NCBI RefSeq assembly: GCF_001651035.1
Contig: NZ_LXRG01000065.1
Location: forward strand, 62,001 to 126,000
DNA: 64,000 bases
Source of the DNA: Halomonas sp. ALS9
GTDB lineage: Bacteria; Pseudomonadota; Gammaproteobacteria; Pseudomonadales; Halomonadaceae
Direction: 5' to 3'
How positions within the stretch are numbered: position 1 is the first letter of the stretch; each line of letters opens with the position of its first letter. Both the position numbers and the translations under genes were made by a program. Below, one piece after another: positions 1-8,813 of this stretch. Under the pieces are notes generated by a model. The model saw only the letters and a list, made by a program, of their open reading frames with translations, was not told the origin of the DNA and searched no databases.

Positions 1-1511
1 TAACGGTTTGGCAAGAGAAAGCCTGGACATCGCTGCCCGTAGATCACGTGAACGCGGGAATGCGCGTTGAGCTAGCGCCCGGCGAGTTGGTAGCACTTGA
101 CGGCATCCTTGAAGAGCCAGGCTGGGTCGACACCGCCTCACTGACTGGCGAAAGCCTGCCGCGGCACTTTAATGCAGGGCAGGCGATATACGCGGGCTGC
201 CGCTATCTGGGTACCACGCCCATCGTCATGCAGGTCAGCGCTGGAGTGGGCAAACGTCGACTGGATCGGCTGTGTGATGAAATGCGCCGCTATCAGGCCA
301 AAAAAGGCGAATTGCAGAAGCTCGCTGACCGCTTTGCCGCCTGGCTAAGCCCGCTAGCGCTGGTGCTCGCGTTACTGACACTGCCCGCTACGCTGTTATT
401 GGGGCTGGGCTGGGAAGATGCCTTTGTGCGCGCGCTTTCGGTGTTAGTTGTGGCATGCCCCTGCGCGGTGGGGCTTGCCGTGCCGCTGGCAAGTCTGGCG
501 GGTAGCGGCCAGGCCATGCAGCAAAGCGTGGCACTGCGCGACCCGGCAGCGCTTGAAACTCTGGCGCGCATTCGCTCGGTCGCGCTGGATAAAACCGGCA
601 CCCTAACCACCGGTAGCCATGCAGTGCTTCACTGGCAGGCGCGGGAGGGTATTGATCAGCAAGCCCTACAACGCATGCTTAGTGCCGCCGTTGCGGGTAG
701 CGAACATCCCTTGGCACAAGCGCTAGCACGCTGGGCAAGTAGCCTCGGCGATCAACAATCGGAACCGTGCGAAGAGATCAATGAAGTGCCTGGGGAAGGG
801 CGCCGAGTGAAGTTAAGTAGCGGCGAATGGCTGTCGGTGGGCAGCGCTAGCTGGATGGCTCGCCAGCGCATCGTTCTGCCTGACCAAGCGGAAGACGTAG
901 CGCTGGCTTTTGCTTCTCAAGTGATGGTAGCCGATGAGGCGGGCTGGTTAGCGACGTTCTATCTCTCCGATCAACCGGTGGACGACGCCGAGCCCAGCGT
1001 AAAACATCTGTTAGCGTCCGGGTATGTGGTGGCGATGATCAGCGGTGACCGGCAGGGCGCGGTGAGTTGGCTAGGCGAGCGGGTGGGGCTTGCCCGTGAA
1101 GCTTGCTATGCCCAACGCTCGCCGGAAGCCAAGGCGCGGCTATTGCAAGGGTTGCCATCGCCGACACTCTACGTAGGGGATGGCTTAAACGATACCTTAA
1201 GCCTGGCCGCGGCAGATGTTGGCATTGCTCCGTTGAATGCCAGCGAAGCTGCCCGAGAAGGGGCTTCCGCACAGTTAATGACACCTGGAATAGGTGGGGT
1301 CGTAAAACTGCTTGGCATTGCCAAACGCACCCGGCGCATTATGGTGCAGAACCTGTTCTTTTCGGCGCTCTATAACACCTTGGCACTCGGGCTAGTGTTG
1401 CTGATGGCCATACCGCCGTTGGTCGCAGTGCTTGCCATGGCGGCTAGCTCGTTAACAGTGACCCTTAATGCTGCGAGACTAGCGTGGGCTGAACCGGATG
1501 AAGAGGATTAA
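1..1511 (+). CDS. Heavy-metal P1B-type ATPase, 3' part (partial at window start)
   Basis: Catalytic half of a membrane pump that exports a metal cation, probably copper, using ATP. The reading frame is open to the left edge from base 3, so the N-terminal metal-binding domains and first membrane helices lie outside. Seen in order: the actuator TGES motif (about 144-155), the membrane metal site CPC (456-464), the phosphorylated Asp in DKTGT (588-602), an SEHPLA motif of the nucleotide domain, and the hinge GDGLND (about 1176-1193), then two C-terminal helices. All catalytic motifs are intact. CPC is typical of Cu+ pumps (CopA) and of CcoI/FixI, which loads copper into cbb3 oxidase. CcoI is possible because an ALETLA segment precedes DKTGT, but no ccoS follows; the next gene is convergent. 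The upstream neighbours would decide. Confidence 0.9.
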   Translation, partial: TVWQEKAWTSLPVDHVNAGMRVELAPGELVALDGILEEPGWVDTASLTGESLPRHFNAGQAIYAGCRYLGTTPIVMQVSAGVGKRRLDRLCDEMRRYQAKKGELQKLADRFAAWLSPLALVLALLTLPATLLLGLGWEDAFVRALSVLVVACPCAVGLAVPLASLAGSGQAMQQSVALRDPAALETLARIRSVALDKTGTLTTGSHAVLHWQAREGIDQQALQRMLSAAVAGSEHPLAQALARWASSLGDQQSEPCEEINEVPGEGRRVKLSSGEWLSVGSASWMARQRIVLPDQAEDVALAFASQVMVADEAGWLATFYLSDQPVDDAEPSVKHLLASGYVVAMISGDRQGAVSWLGERVGLAREACYAQRSPEAKARLLQGLPSPTLYVGDGLNDTLSLAAADVGIAPLNASEAAREGASAQLMTPGIGGVVKLLGIAKRTRRIMVQNLFFSALYNTLALGLVLLMAIPPLVAVLAMAASSLTVTLNAARLAWAEPDEED

Positions 1512-1522
1512 GGTAAGTTGCA

Positions 1523-1822
1523 TTAAAGCGAATAGCCAAGCGTCTGTTTAAGCCGTTCGGCATTTGTCGCTACCCAGCTTGGATCTATCGCGCCCCAGTC
1601 ACGTATTTGGTAGCGGCCAATGTTGTGGCGCTCGCCGTCATCTTTAGTAAATACACACTCGATATCCAGCTCGGCCAGGGAGGCGATCGTATCCTGGGCG
1701 GTGCGCCGCGGCATGCCGGTGGCCTCAATTAATGCAGGCACGCTGGCGATACCTTGTTCGATCAAATGGGCGACATATAAGCGGCGGTAAAAACTCGATT
1801 TGGTTTTGCTAAGCACGGGCAT
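1523..1822 (-). CDS. Small winged-helix/HTH protein (99 aa)
   Basis: Short protein that reads as a DNA-binding winged helix: a basic start, helices around residues 10-50 including a VPALIEATG..RRTAQDTIASL helix-turn-helix, and a beta-wing with GRYQIRDWG near residues 68-76. The ATG at 1822 follows an AAGGA ribosome site. It lies downstream of the radical SAM gene on the same strand with 41 bp between them, so the two may be co-transcribed, and it is convergent with the P-type ATPase only 11 bp away. I do not recognise a named family. A regulator role is inferred from the fold only. Confidence 0.7.
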   Translation of the reverse strand: MPVLSKTKSSFYRRLYVAHLIEQGIASVPALIEATGMPRRTAQDTIASLAELDIECVFTKDDGERHNIGRYQIRDWGAIDPSWVATNAERLKQTLGYSL

Positions 1823-1863
1823 TCGGCTTCCTTTGCAGCTAATGGATGCATGTGCCGCTTAGC

Positions 1864-2949
1864 TTAAATGAATAAATCCTGCTGCGCTCGTGGCGGGCGA
1901 AAATCTCGGGTGTTCAAACCCTGCTCTGTGCGATCCTGCAACTTCCACTGGCGGCTGGCACGGGCAAAGCGCTGGGCGATTAAATCCGCAAAGGCACCCT
2001 CACCGCGAAAGCGTTTACCAAACTTGGCATCGTACGCCTTACCGCCGCGACACTGGCGCATTAGGCTCATCACTTTAGCGGCGCGTTCCGGGTAGTGGGC
2101 TTCTAACCAGGCTTCAAAAAGTGGTGCCACTTCGTAGGGCAAGCGCAGCAACATCCAGGCGGCGGTGCGTGCCCCTGCGCGGCTGGCGGCTTCCAAAAGG
2201 TTTTCGATTTCATGATCCGTCAGCCCTGGGATAACCGGCGAAATCAGCGTGCCCACGGGAATGCCCGCGGTGTTCAGTTCACGAATAGCTCGTAAGCGTG
2301 CTTGAGGCGACGCTGCGCGTGGCTCTAGTGTGCGTTTCAAATTGGCATCCAGGCTGGTCAAACTGACAAATACGCGTACCAAGCGGTGTTCGGCCATCTC
2401 CGCGAGTAGCTCTAAATCGCGCAGCACCAGGGTGCTTTTAGTCACCAGCGTTACCGGATGGCGGCACTCCAACAGCAGCTCAAGCAACCGCCGAGTGGTT
2501 TGGTGTTTGGCTTCAAGCGGTTGGTAGCAGTCGGTGTTGCCGGAAAGATTGATGGGGCGGCACACATAGTTGGGATGACAAAGCTCTTCGGTTAAAAGCT
2601 CCACTAATCCGCTGCGGGCAATCAATTTGGTTTCAAAATCCAGCCCTGGCGATAAATCCCAGTAGGCGTGGGAGGGGCGGGCGTAGCAATAAACGCAGCC
2701 GTGCTCACAGCCGCGGTAGGGGTTCAGCGAGCGGTCGAAAGGTAAATCCGGTGATTTATTCCAGGAGAGCGCGCTTTTGCTCACCTCCTCACGTACTTCG
2801 GTGGCGATAGTGGTGGATGTTTCCTCCCGCCACCAACCGTCGTCTTCTGCCACGCTACGGCTGGGCGCAAAACGGTTGTGCGGATCGTAAGTTGCCCCGC
2901 GACCTTTACGCACGGCTGACACATAAGACGCTTGTTCGGGAGTCGTCAT
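1864..2949 (-). CDS. PA0069-family radical SAM protein (SplB-like)
   Basis: Radical S-adenosylmethionine protein of the family typified by Pseudomonas PA0069, distantly related to spore photoproduct lyase; the substrate is unknown. The 4Fe-4S site CEHGCVYC (CxxxCxxC) follows an FDRSLNPYRG segment typical of this family, and a TIM-barrel-like region follows with VTLVTKSTLVLRDLELL. I start it at ATG 2949, preceded by GAGGTGAGG; an in-frame GTG at 2961 would add four residues but lies inside that ribosome site. A LexA-like box lies 38-53 bp upstream. From memory, PA0069 belongs to the P. aeruginosa SOS regulon, which fits a DNA-damage role. It is transcribed toward the small HTH gene. Confidence 0.9.
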   Translation of the reverse strand: MTTPEQASYVSAVRKGRGATYDPHNRFAPSRSVAEDDGWWREETSTTIATEVREEVSKSALSWNKSPDLPFDRSLNPYRGCEHGCVYCYARPSHAYWDLSPGLDFETKLIARSGLVELLTEELCHPNYVCRPINLSGNTDCYQPLEAKHQTTRRLLELLLECRHPVTLVTKSTLVLRDLELLAEMAEHRLVRVFVSLTSLDANLKRTLEPRAASPQARLRAIRELNTAGIPVGTLISPVIPGLTDHEIENLLEAASRAGARTAAWMLLRLPYEVAPLFEAWLEAHYPERAAKVMSLMRQCRGGKAYDAKFGKRFRGEGAFADLIAQRFARASRQWKLQDRTEQGLNTRDFRPPRAQQDLFI

Positions 2950-2986
2950 TGGCCACCTCACCTCTAAACGCTATTGATGCATGTAT

Positions 2987-3002
2987 ATGGTTATATATAC
3001 AG
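2987..3002 (-). promoter_or_regulatory. Candidate LexA (SOS) box upstream of the radical SAM gene
   Basis: Read on the minus strand this is CTGTATATATAACCAT. Against the gammaproteobacterial LexA consensus CTGTATATATATACAG it matches 13 of 16 positions, including the whole left half; the right half is weaker (CAT in place of CAG). It also overlaps an inverted repeat with TGTATAT / ATATACA arms. It is placed 38-53 bp before the chosen start codon, where a repressor would block a promoter. Confidence 0.45.
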
Positions 3003-3149
3003 TATATGGAGTTTGTAAAAAGACGCAAGGAGAGGGGTAGGGGCTTAAATGCTAAATTCGGGGGATGAACAGATGCTCCGTTATTCAATACTCTTAACGA
3101 GTGCGCTGGCGCCCGTACTGCGCCTGTATCGAAAGAGGCGGTTTGACCT

Positions 3150-3695
3150 ATGGAGCTGCAACCACTTTTTGAGCTAATGGCATCCTATAACCAGTGGATG
3201 AACGTCAAGGTATACGATGCTGCAAGCAAGCTGACGACCGCTGAACTTATCGAAGAGCGTGACGCATTCTTCGGCTCAATTTTCGGCACGCTTAATCACC
3301 TCGCGGTTGCCGACACCATTTGGCTCAAGCGGTTTGCAACGCACCCTTCTTCAACAGCAAGAACGCTTGCGGTAATGATTGACCTTCCTACGCCACAGCG
3401 ACTGGATCAAGTGATGTTTGATGACTTGGAGGGCTTAAAAGCGCATCGCCGATGGCTCGATACCGTGATTATTAACTGGGTGGGCGCGCTAACGGAGGAC
3501 GATTTGAGCACCACGTTGAGTTATCACAATACAAAAGGAGTAGCCTCAAAACGGTGTTTTTCGAGCCTGATTTTTCACTTCTTCAATCACCAGACCCATC
3601 ACCGCGGACAAGTATCTACGCTGCTCTCGCAAGCCGGTGTGGATATTGGCGTCACCGATCTGCTGGCGCTGATTCCGGATGAGATGGAAATGTGA
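3150..3695 (+). CDS. DinB-family metal-binding protein
   Basis: Four-helix-bundle protein of the DinB/YfiT-like superfamily, 181 aa, the usual length. The predicted metal triad is visible: His50 in the TLNHLAVAD helix, and His147 and His151 in the FNHQTHHRGQ motif near the C-terminus. DinB proteins in several bacteria are damage- or stress-inducible, and some relatives act as thiol-dependent transferases; the reaction here cannot be told. ATG 3150 follows a weak GAGGCGG stretch. It is divergent from the radical SAM gene, and the 200 bp between them carries the LexA-like box, so both might respond to DNA damage, though that is inference. No signal peptide or membrane segment. Confidence 0.85.
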   Translation: MELQPLFELMASYNQWMNVKVYDAASKLTTAELIEERDAFFGSIFGTLNHLAVADTIWLKRFATHPSSTARTLAVMIDLPTPQRLDQVMFDDLEGLKAHRRWLDTVIINWVGALTEDDLSTTLSYHNTKGVASKRCFSSLIFHFFNHQTHHRGQVSTLLSQAGVDIGVTDLLALIPDEMEM

Positions 3696-3762
3696 TGATT
3701 GTTTTTGTCTCCTATAAGATACAATGCTATTCTACCTTCAGGGTGTAATTTAAGAGGTGCTC

Positions 3763-4032
3763 ATGCCAGAGATTGATGCTCTGCTAGGGCTTTCATTTTG
3801 TATGTATTTTTTTGATAACAAGCAGCACAAGCTTCCCCACCTGCACGTGAAATATGGTGGCTATGAATTGATCATCGCTATTGAGTCAGGTGAGTGCTTA
3901 GAAGGATATTTGCCCAATAAGCAACGTAAACGGGCTGAAAACCACATTGCTGAGCATCGTGAGCAGCTAATGCATATGTGGCATAAAGCAGTAAATGGTA
4001 AAAACCCAGGCAAGTTAGGTGACATATGTTAA
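3763..4032 (+). CDS. DUF4160 protein, possible toxin-like partner
   Basis: Small protein (89 aa) of the DUF4160 family, recognised by the CMYFFDNKQHKLPHLHVKYGGYE core (residues 13-35) followed by two basic helices with AENHIAEHREQL. ATG 3763 is chosen because AGAGG lies 6 bases upstream; an in-frame GTG at 3757 overlaps that site. It overlaps the following DUF2442 gene by 7 bases, so the two are translationally coupled. DUF4160 and DUF2442 genes are often paired and have been suspected of being toxin-antitoxin-like. No biochemical function is established to my knowledge. The pair sits at the edge of the accessory region. Confidence 0.8.
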   Translation: MPEIDALLGLSFCMYFFDNKQHKLPHLHVKYGGYELIIAIESGECLEGYLPNKQRKRAENHIAEHREQLMHMWHKAVNGKNPGKLGDIC

Positions 4033-4547
4033 AAATCATTGATGTGGATTTGATTGGGCCATACAAGCTTGAGCTGGTTTATAGCGATGGTTTTCATGGT
4101 GTTGCTGATCTAACAGGCTATTTTAGCAAGGCACCCTTTTCAGAGATTAAAGACTTCCAAAAGTTTTCACTAACCGCGGATGGGTCGCTCAATTGGCGTG
4201 GTAACGAGCTTTCTGCGGCCACTTTGCGTGCAGTGACAAAGGGCGTGCAGAGAACAGCAGCTACTAACTTCAACGTGCAGGAAATGGAAGACGTTATTAA
4301 GCAAGCCTCTTGGGACTCTATGCAGGAAGGGCGTCCTGACATTTTACAGGCTGCTATTCGTTCCTATGTGGAGCAGTTTGGGCATAGCCAGGTCATTGCC
4401 AAAGCAGGTATCAAAAGCCGTACCAGTGCTTATCGTTCTTTAAAGCCACAAACCACACCCAATTTCGCCACCTTGGTTCAATTGGGGCATGCAGTCATCG
4501 AATTAGCTAAAGAAAATATCAGCGGACGTTCTGAAACACAGCTATAG
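4026..4547 (+). CDS. DUF2442 protein with C-terminal antitoxin-like HTH
   Basis: Two-part protein of 173 aa. Residues about 1-75 form a DUF2442 domain (LELVYSDGFHGVADLTGYF, then a second beta unit ending in WRGNELSAATL). Residues about 100-165 resemble the HTH of addiction-module antidote proteins: SYVEQFGHSQVIAKAGIKSR, then a recognition helix and TPNFATLVQLGHAV. Many DUF2442 proteins are only 80-100 aa, so the fused HTH is worth noting and would let the protein autoregulate its operon. It begins inside the upstream DUF4160 gene. A toxin-antitoxin role for the pair is inferred from architecture and coupling. Confidence 0.75.
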   Translation: MLKIIDVDLIGPYKLELVYSDGFHGVADLTGYFSKAPFSEIKDFQKFSLTADGSLNWRGNELSAATLRAVTKGVQRTAATNFNVQEMEDVIKQASWDSMQEGRPDILQAAIRSYVEQFGHSQVIAKAGIKSRTSAYRSLKPQTTPNFATLVQLGHAVIELAKENISGRSETQL

Positions 4548-4561
4548 ATTCAGGAAACTAA

Positions 4562-5017
4562 ATGACACCTTTCTCCATCCTACTGATACGTGTATTGGCA
4601 ATTTACCTCGCGCTTAATCCTCTTCTGTCAGTGTCACCGGTTCTGTTTAGCCCGGGCTCGGAAGAGTCAATAAACGAATGGCTGCCTATGTTGATAGCTG
4701 GGGTGCTAATACCCATGGCGGCGGGCGTTGTACTCTGGTTTTTCGCGCGAGCGTTGGCTAATAAAATCCATGGTGGCTCTGCCGCAGAGCCAAGCGTAAA
4801 AATTAGTGAGACAGGCTTAGTGCGAGCAGGCAGCTTTCTGATAGGCATCTATCTATTCGTTCATCACATAGGCACAACGATCAGTCAGTGGGCCTGGGGT
4901 GGTGTTATTGCCTATGGCTCGCTGCCCGTTATCGTGATCAGCGTAGGATTGATAGTAGGAGCTAACTCTATGGGTAAACTATATAAGAAGATTAAGTACG
5001 CAGGTGTTGATTCATAG
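4562..5017 (+). CDS. Small inner-membrane protein, unknown function
   Basis: 151 aa with four hydrophobic segments, roughly residues 4-24, 41-66, 90-110 and 117-137, and short polar loops; the C-terminus is basic (MGKLYKKIKY), suggesting a cytoplasmic end. I do not recognise a family. It starts 14 bases after the DUF2442 gene with the weak ribosome site CAGGAAACTAA, so it may be in the same transcript. No catalytic motif is visible. Confidence 0.65.
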   Translation: MTPFSILLIRVLAIYLALNPLLSVSPVLFSPGSEESINEWLPMLIAGVLIPMAAGVVLWFFARALANKIHGGSAAEPSVKISETGLVRAGSFLIGIYLFVHHIGTTISQWAWGGVIAYGSLPVIVISVGLIVGANSMGKLYKKIKYAGVDS

Positions 5018-5135
5018 CCGACGTTAAATATCCATTGCAGTGGTGCAGCCTTATCTCTATTGACGGTTTAGTTTGCTACGCTTTAGCGGCACTGCTGGCA
5101 AGCGTCCGGAGTGTAAACAGGTTAACGAGTGCTAA

Positions 5136-5624
5136 ATGATCAAGCTAGAAAAACTTAATGCAGCGGATATTGCCGAGGTACGCAACATCGCGGTGCGCGA
5201 TGATCAGCTGAAATTTGTGGGCACCGCTAAGGAGTTTCTCGCTGATAGCAATGAGGCTACGCACCTGCATGTGATTAAACACAATGACCAGGCGGTAGGA
5301 TGCTTCAAAATCGATATAGCCTATGCTGATGGTTATGACTTTTGTACGGAAGGTAGCATAGGCCTACGCGCATTTATTATTGACGCCAAGCAGCAGGGCA
5401 AAGGTCTTGGTACGCTGGCGGTAAAAGCATTGTTTCCCTACCTAAAAGAGAACTATGCGAATTACCCTCGAATCTATCTGACGGTGAACACCGAGAACCC
5501 CGCAGCTTACACCTGTTACCAAAAGGCGGGCTTACATGAAACAGGTGAGCAATACTTGGGCGGGGCTGCAGGGCCTCAACATATTATGTATTGGGATATT
5601 CAGAGATCTAACCGTCGCTTCTAG
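5136..5624 (+). CDS. GNAT-family N-acetyltransferase
   Basis: Acetyl-CoA-dependent acetyltransferase of unknown substrate, 162 aa. The GNAT fold is clear: beta4 IGLRAFIIDAKQQG leading into the acetyl-CoA pyrophosphate loop QQGKGLG (residues 86-92), then a helix, IYLTVNTENPAAYTCYQKAGL (beta5 and the conserved Asn/Tyr segment) and a beta-strand end. This layout resembles the Spt/RimI-like group that also includes diamine and antibiotic acetyltransferases. The ribosome site is poor. It stands alone between the small membrane gene and the HscC gene, with over 100 bp free on each side. Confidence 0.85.
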   Translation: MIKLEKLNAADIAEVRNIAVRDDQLKFVGTAKEFLADSNEATHLHVIKHNDQAVGCFKIDIAYADGYDFCTEGSIGLRAFIIDAKQQGKGLGTLAVKALFPYLKENYANYPRIYLTVNTENPAAYTCYQKAGLHETGEQYLGGAAGPQHIMYWDIQRSNRRF

Positions 5625-5707
5625 CACTGGTCAGTTTGTACTGGCAATTTGGCTAGAGGTTTCGGTCATCGCATACCAATCCTATTCTGTCTACCTTTAG
5701 TAGCTAA

Positions 5708-5734
5708 AAATTCCCGGTTACATATTGGGAATTT
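5708..5734. repeat. Inverted repeat (8-bp arms)
   Basis: AAATTCCC and GGGAATTT, separated by 11 bases, form a perfect 8-bp hairpin in the 245 bp between the GNAT and hscC genes. There is no long T-run, so it is either a weak terminator for the GNAT gene or an operator. Nothing else clear is seen in this gap apart from scattered A/T-rich promoter-like tracts. Confidence 0.35.
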
Positions 5735-5869
5735 CGCTTAGAGGCTAATCGATAAGTAACTCTCTCGTAAGAGGCCGCATTACATATTAGCTAATTTAGT
5801 TTAGTGACATGTGTGATAAGCGCTGCTAAAGTGCCTACTTTTTATTACGAAAAGTCGGAGAGGGATTTC

Positions 5870-7564
5870 ATGGCGATTATCGGAATAGACTTGGGAACCA
5901 CCAATAGTGCTTGTGGTGTGATGACAGATGACGGGGTCAAACTGATTCCTAATCGTCTAGGAGATCTCCTAACACCTTCCGTAGTCGGATTGGATGAAAA
6001 GGGATCAATACTTGTTGGTCGGCATGCCAAAGAGCGACTAATTCATCATGCGGATTCAACTGTAGCTTCATTCAAACGCCTAATGGGTGCTGAGCACAAA
6101 ATCAAGCTGGGAAAGAAACAACTTTTTTCACCTGTGGAACTTTCAGCATTGGTTTTGAAATCGCTTAAGGAGGATGCTGAAACGTGGTTGGGTGAGCCAG
6201 TTGAGGAGGCGGTGATTAGCGTACCTGCCTATTTCAATGATAATCAGCGTCAAGCAACACGACAGGCAGGGGAGTTGGTTGGGCTTAAAGTGGAACGACT
6301 CATCAATGAACCTACGGCTGCATCACTTGCCTATGGTTTAGATGACCAACTGGAAGGAACCTTTTTAGTACTGGATATGGGCGGTGGTACCTTTGATGTC
6401 TCATTAATTGAGTATTTCGATGGTGTGATGGAAGTGCATGCCAGCGCTGGCGATAACTTCCTCGGAGGTGAAGACTTTGTCGAGGCAATGATTAGTGAAG
6501 TGCTGCGCGAGAACGAGATTGAGCGTAAACAGCTTTTCGCCCATCAGTTGCAAACGCTTTACATGCAGATGGAAACGGTCAAGCGCCGGATCAGTCAGCA
6601 GCCAGATCAGACGTTGAATATTCAGCTGGGTGAAAGCTCAATAGAATGGCGCTGTACTTCAGAGTGGTTCGAAAAAACATGTACACCATTATTATTGCGG
6701 GTGAAGCGGCCAATAGAACAGACGCTGCGCGATGCAAAAATTTCAGCGGGTCAGATAGATAATGTGATACTGGTAGGTGGTTCAACGCGATTGTCACACT
6801 TCCGCTCTATTGTTGGTCGCATGTTCGGGCGCCTACCTTCCTGCCATCTTGACCCTGACACTGTGGTTGCTCTGGGTGCTGCTATTCAAGCTGGGTTGAA
6901 ATCACGCCACCAGGCCCTAGATGAGGTCGTGTTGACGGATGTCTGCCCGTATACTCTTGGCACAGGTATTCTTAATCATGATAATCCTGCCGATGGGCTT
7001 AAGTATTTCCCGATTATCGAACGTAACAGCACCGTGCCTATTAGTATTGTTCGCCAAATATGTACTGCCTATGACAACCAAGAGGAGTTAAGCGCTAAAA
7101 TATATCAGGGTGAGCATCGGCTAGTTGACCGCAACGTATATCTTGGCGAGCTTGTTGTGTCTGTTCCCAAAGGTCCTCGGGGGAAAGAAGTACTCGATAT
7201 TCGCTTTAGTTACGATATGAATGGGCTGCTGGAAGTAGATGCTACCGTGGTTTCCACGGGAAAGACCTATAGCAAAGTGATCGAGTTTAGCCCCGGGTCA
7301 CTGTCAGAGGAGCAAAAATCAGCTTCTCGCGAAAAGCTTGCTGGCTTAAAGTTTCACCCGCGTGAAGACGAAAGAAACAGCACGATTTTAGCGCGAGCAG
7401 AGCGCTTGTATGAATCAAATTTAGGATCTAAAAGAGAAGCGATAGCCGATTTGATTGGGCAGTTTGAACGTGTATTGGATGGACAGAATCCTCATGAGAT
7501 TCACAAGGCTAGAGAGAACGTCGATAGACTCCTTGACTCTTTGGACGGTGAGGATTGGTTATAA
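5870..7564 (+). CDS. hscC: HscC-type Hsp70 chaperone
   Basis: Hsp70-class ATPase of 564 aa, shorter than DnaK (about 640) and near the length of E. coli HscC. Seen: the phosphate-1 motif [10 protein letters not shown] (residues 4-13), the [11 protein letters not shown] segment, phosphate-2 [18 protein letters not shown], and adenosine motif ILVGGSTR, then a short substrate-binding domain and a short helical lid. It lacks the DnaK C-terminal disordered tail with EEV motif. ATG 5870 follows GGAGAGGG; an earlier in-frame start 66 bases upstream has no ribosome site. Its stop overlaps the start of a J-domain gene by one base (TAATG), as expected for an Hsp70 with a dedicated J-protein partner; E. 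coli hscC likewise lies near djlC. The client is unknown. Confidence 0.9.
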   Translation: MAIIGIDLGTTNSACGVMTDDGVKLIPNRLGDLLTPSVVGLDEKGSILVGRHAKERLIHHADSTVASFKRLMGAEHKIKLGKKQLFSPVELSALVLKSLKEDAETWLGEPVEEAVISVPAYFNDNQRQATRQAGELVGLKVERLINEPTAASLAYGLDDQLEGTFLVLDMGGGTFDVSLIEYFDGVMEVHASAGDNFLGGEDFVEAMISEVLRENEIERKQLFAHQLQTLYMQMETVKRRISQQPDQTLNIQLGESSIEWRCTSEWFEKTCTPLLLRVKRPIEQTLRDAKISAGQIDNVILVGGSTRLSHFRSIVGRMFGRLPSCHLDPDTVVALGAAIQAGLKSRHQALDEVVLTDVCPYTLGTGILNHDNPADGLKYFPIIERNSTVPISIVRQICTAYDNQEELSAKIYQGEHRLVDRNVYLGELVVSVPKGPRGKEVLDIRFSYDMNGLLEVDATVVSTGKTYSKVIEFSPGSLSEEQKSASREKLAGLKFHPREDERNSTILARAERLYESNLGSKREAIADLIGQFERVLDGQNPHEIHKARENVDRLLDSLDGEDWL

Positions 7565-8697
7565 TGAATGTGTGGGAGACCCTGGGGATCACATCTGATA
7601 GCGATATTAAGACGATAAAGCGCGCATACGCCAAGCTTTTGAAGAAAAACCGTCCAGACGAACATCCTGCCGAATTTCAGCAGTTGCACGCAGCTTACCG
7701 CCACGCTCTGGATTTAGTTGAGAGACAACAGAGTCAAAAAAAATCTGAGGTAAGCGAGTTCGCGTTAACGGCTACTGATGCTGAGATCACTGAGACTCAA
7801 ACAGACAAGCACCTAACGAAATCGATTTGTGTCAGCTCAGAATGGCGCGATCAGGAAGAGGCTCAGTCTCCGGAGATAGAGGAGGCTGTGCTCACATCAA
7901 AACGCGAAATAGCTGCGGCAAGAGATCAAGAGTTTGAAAGGTTAATGGCGGGAATTGATAAGCTGCTGTTAGATCCTCACGCATCTTGCCACCGTGACCG
8001 GTGGCAATTCCTTGGCAACTCTTCATGGTTACTAGAGAACGAATTCAATCATGAGCTTGGGCTTGAGGTGTTTGACCGTGTGACTGAGTTGAGCTCTATC
8101 CAGATTGATGCTGACCAGGATGATCGTTGTGTCCTTCCTCAAGATGTTTTGACCTTTTTGAACGAAATTTTTAGCTGGGATCAGGAAAAAAGATACTTGG
8201 TTAACGAATTTGGCCTGGAAAAAACTAACATGATTTTTAATGTGTTAGATATGCAGCCAACTTCAGAAGGTATAGCCGACAGTGTGCGTGGCGGAAGTAT
8301 CATTATCCAGGAAAAAGCGTTTGTAGGAGATCAATTTCAATGGGTGACTGAGGTGTCCTTGGTCAGAAAATTAGCAGCAATAGCGTTGGACTTGGTTGTA
8401 TTCGCGGTAGTTGCTTTTGTCGTTTCAAAAAATATTATATTTGGTGACTCGCAAGAACATGCATCATTTATTGAGAGCTATATGTATGACGTAAAGACTC
8501 AGCTGTCTTTATTAATTGGCTATCCGCTTTTGTCATGGGTGATGAAGTGGTCCACTCCCGGAAAATGGCTCTTGGGTTATCAGGTGTTTGGCGGGAAAAC
8601 ATGCCAGCTCGATATGCAGAGAGGGATTGGGCTTATGATAGCGTTTCTTTTGCTGATCATGTGGCTAAGTTTCATAGTGCATTTTTTTATTGGTTAA
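7564..8697 (+). CDS. J-domain protein with C-terminal RDD membrane domain
   Basis: Predicted membrane-anchored co-chaperone (377 aa) for the HscC gene just upstream. Residues 1-60 are a J-domain: WETLGITSDSDIKTIKRAYAK, then Arg30-Pro-Asp where classical J-proteins have His-Pro-Asp. The His-to-Arg change is shared by a group of J-proteins that pair with HscC-like chaperones. A charged middle follows (residues 60-260). Residues about 262-377 are an RDD domain: LVRKLAAIALDLVVF, a STPGKWLLGYQV segment, and three membrane helices. The ATG at 7564 shares one base with the hscC stop codon. The RDD anchor would bring the Hsp70 to the inner membrane; that is inference. G+C falls toward the 3' end. Confidence 0.8.
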   Translation: MNVWETLGITSDSDIKTIKRAYAKLLKKNRPDEHPAEFQQLHAAYRHALDLVERQQSQKKSEVSEFALTATDAEITETQTDKHLTKSICVSSEWRDQEEAQSPEIEEAVLTSKREIAAARDQEFERLMAGIDKLLLDPHASCHRDRWQFLGNSSWLLENEFNHELGLEVFDRVTELSSIQIDADQDDRCVLPQDVLTFLNEIFSWDQEKRYLVNEFGLEKTNMIFNVLDMQPTSEGIADSVRGGSIIIQEKAFVGDQFQWVTEVSLVRKLAAIALDLVVFAVVAFVVSKNIIFGDSQEHASFIESYMYDVKTQLSLLIGYPLLSWVMKWSTPGKWLLGYQVFGGKTCQLDMQRGIGLMIAFLLLIMWLSFIVHFFIG

Positions 8698-8813
8698 TGG
8701 CTGTTTTGCCTAACCATTTAGGTGCCAGGAGTTATTGTTTTTGATTATGATAAAATAAGAGTTTTTTAGTTTTTAAACTCTAAGATTATTTTGATGGTGT
8801 AAGGGTGAGGTGG

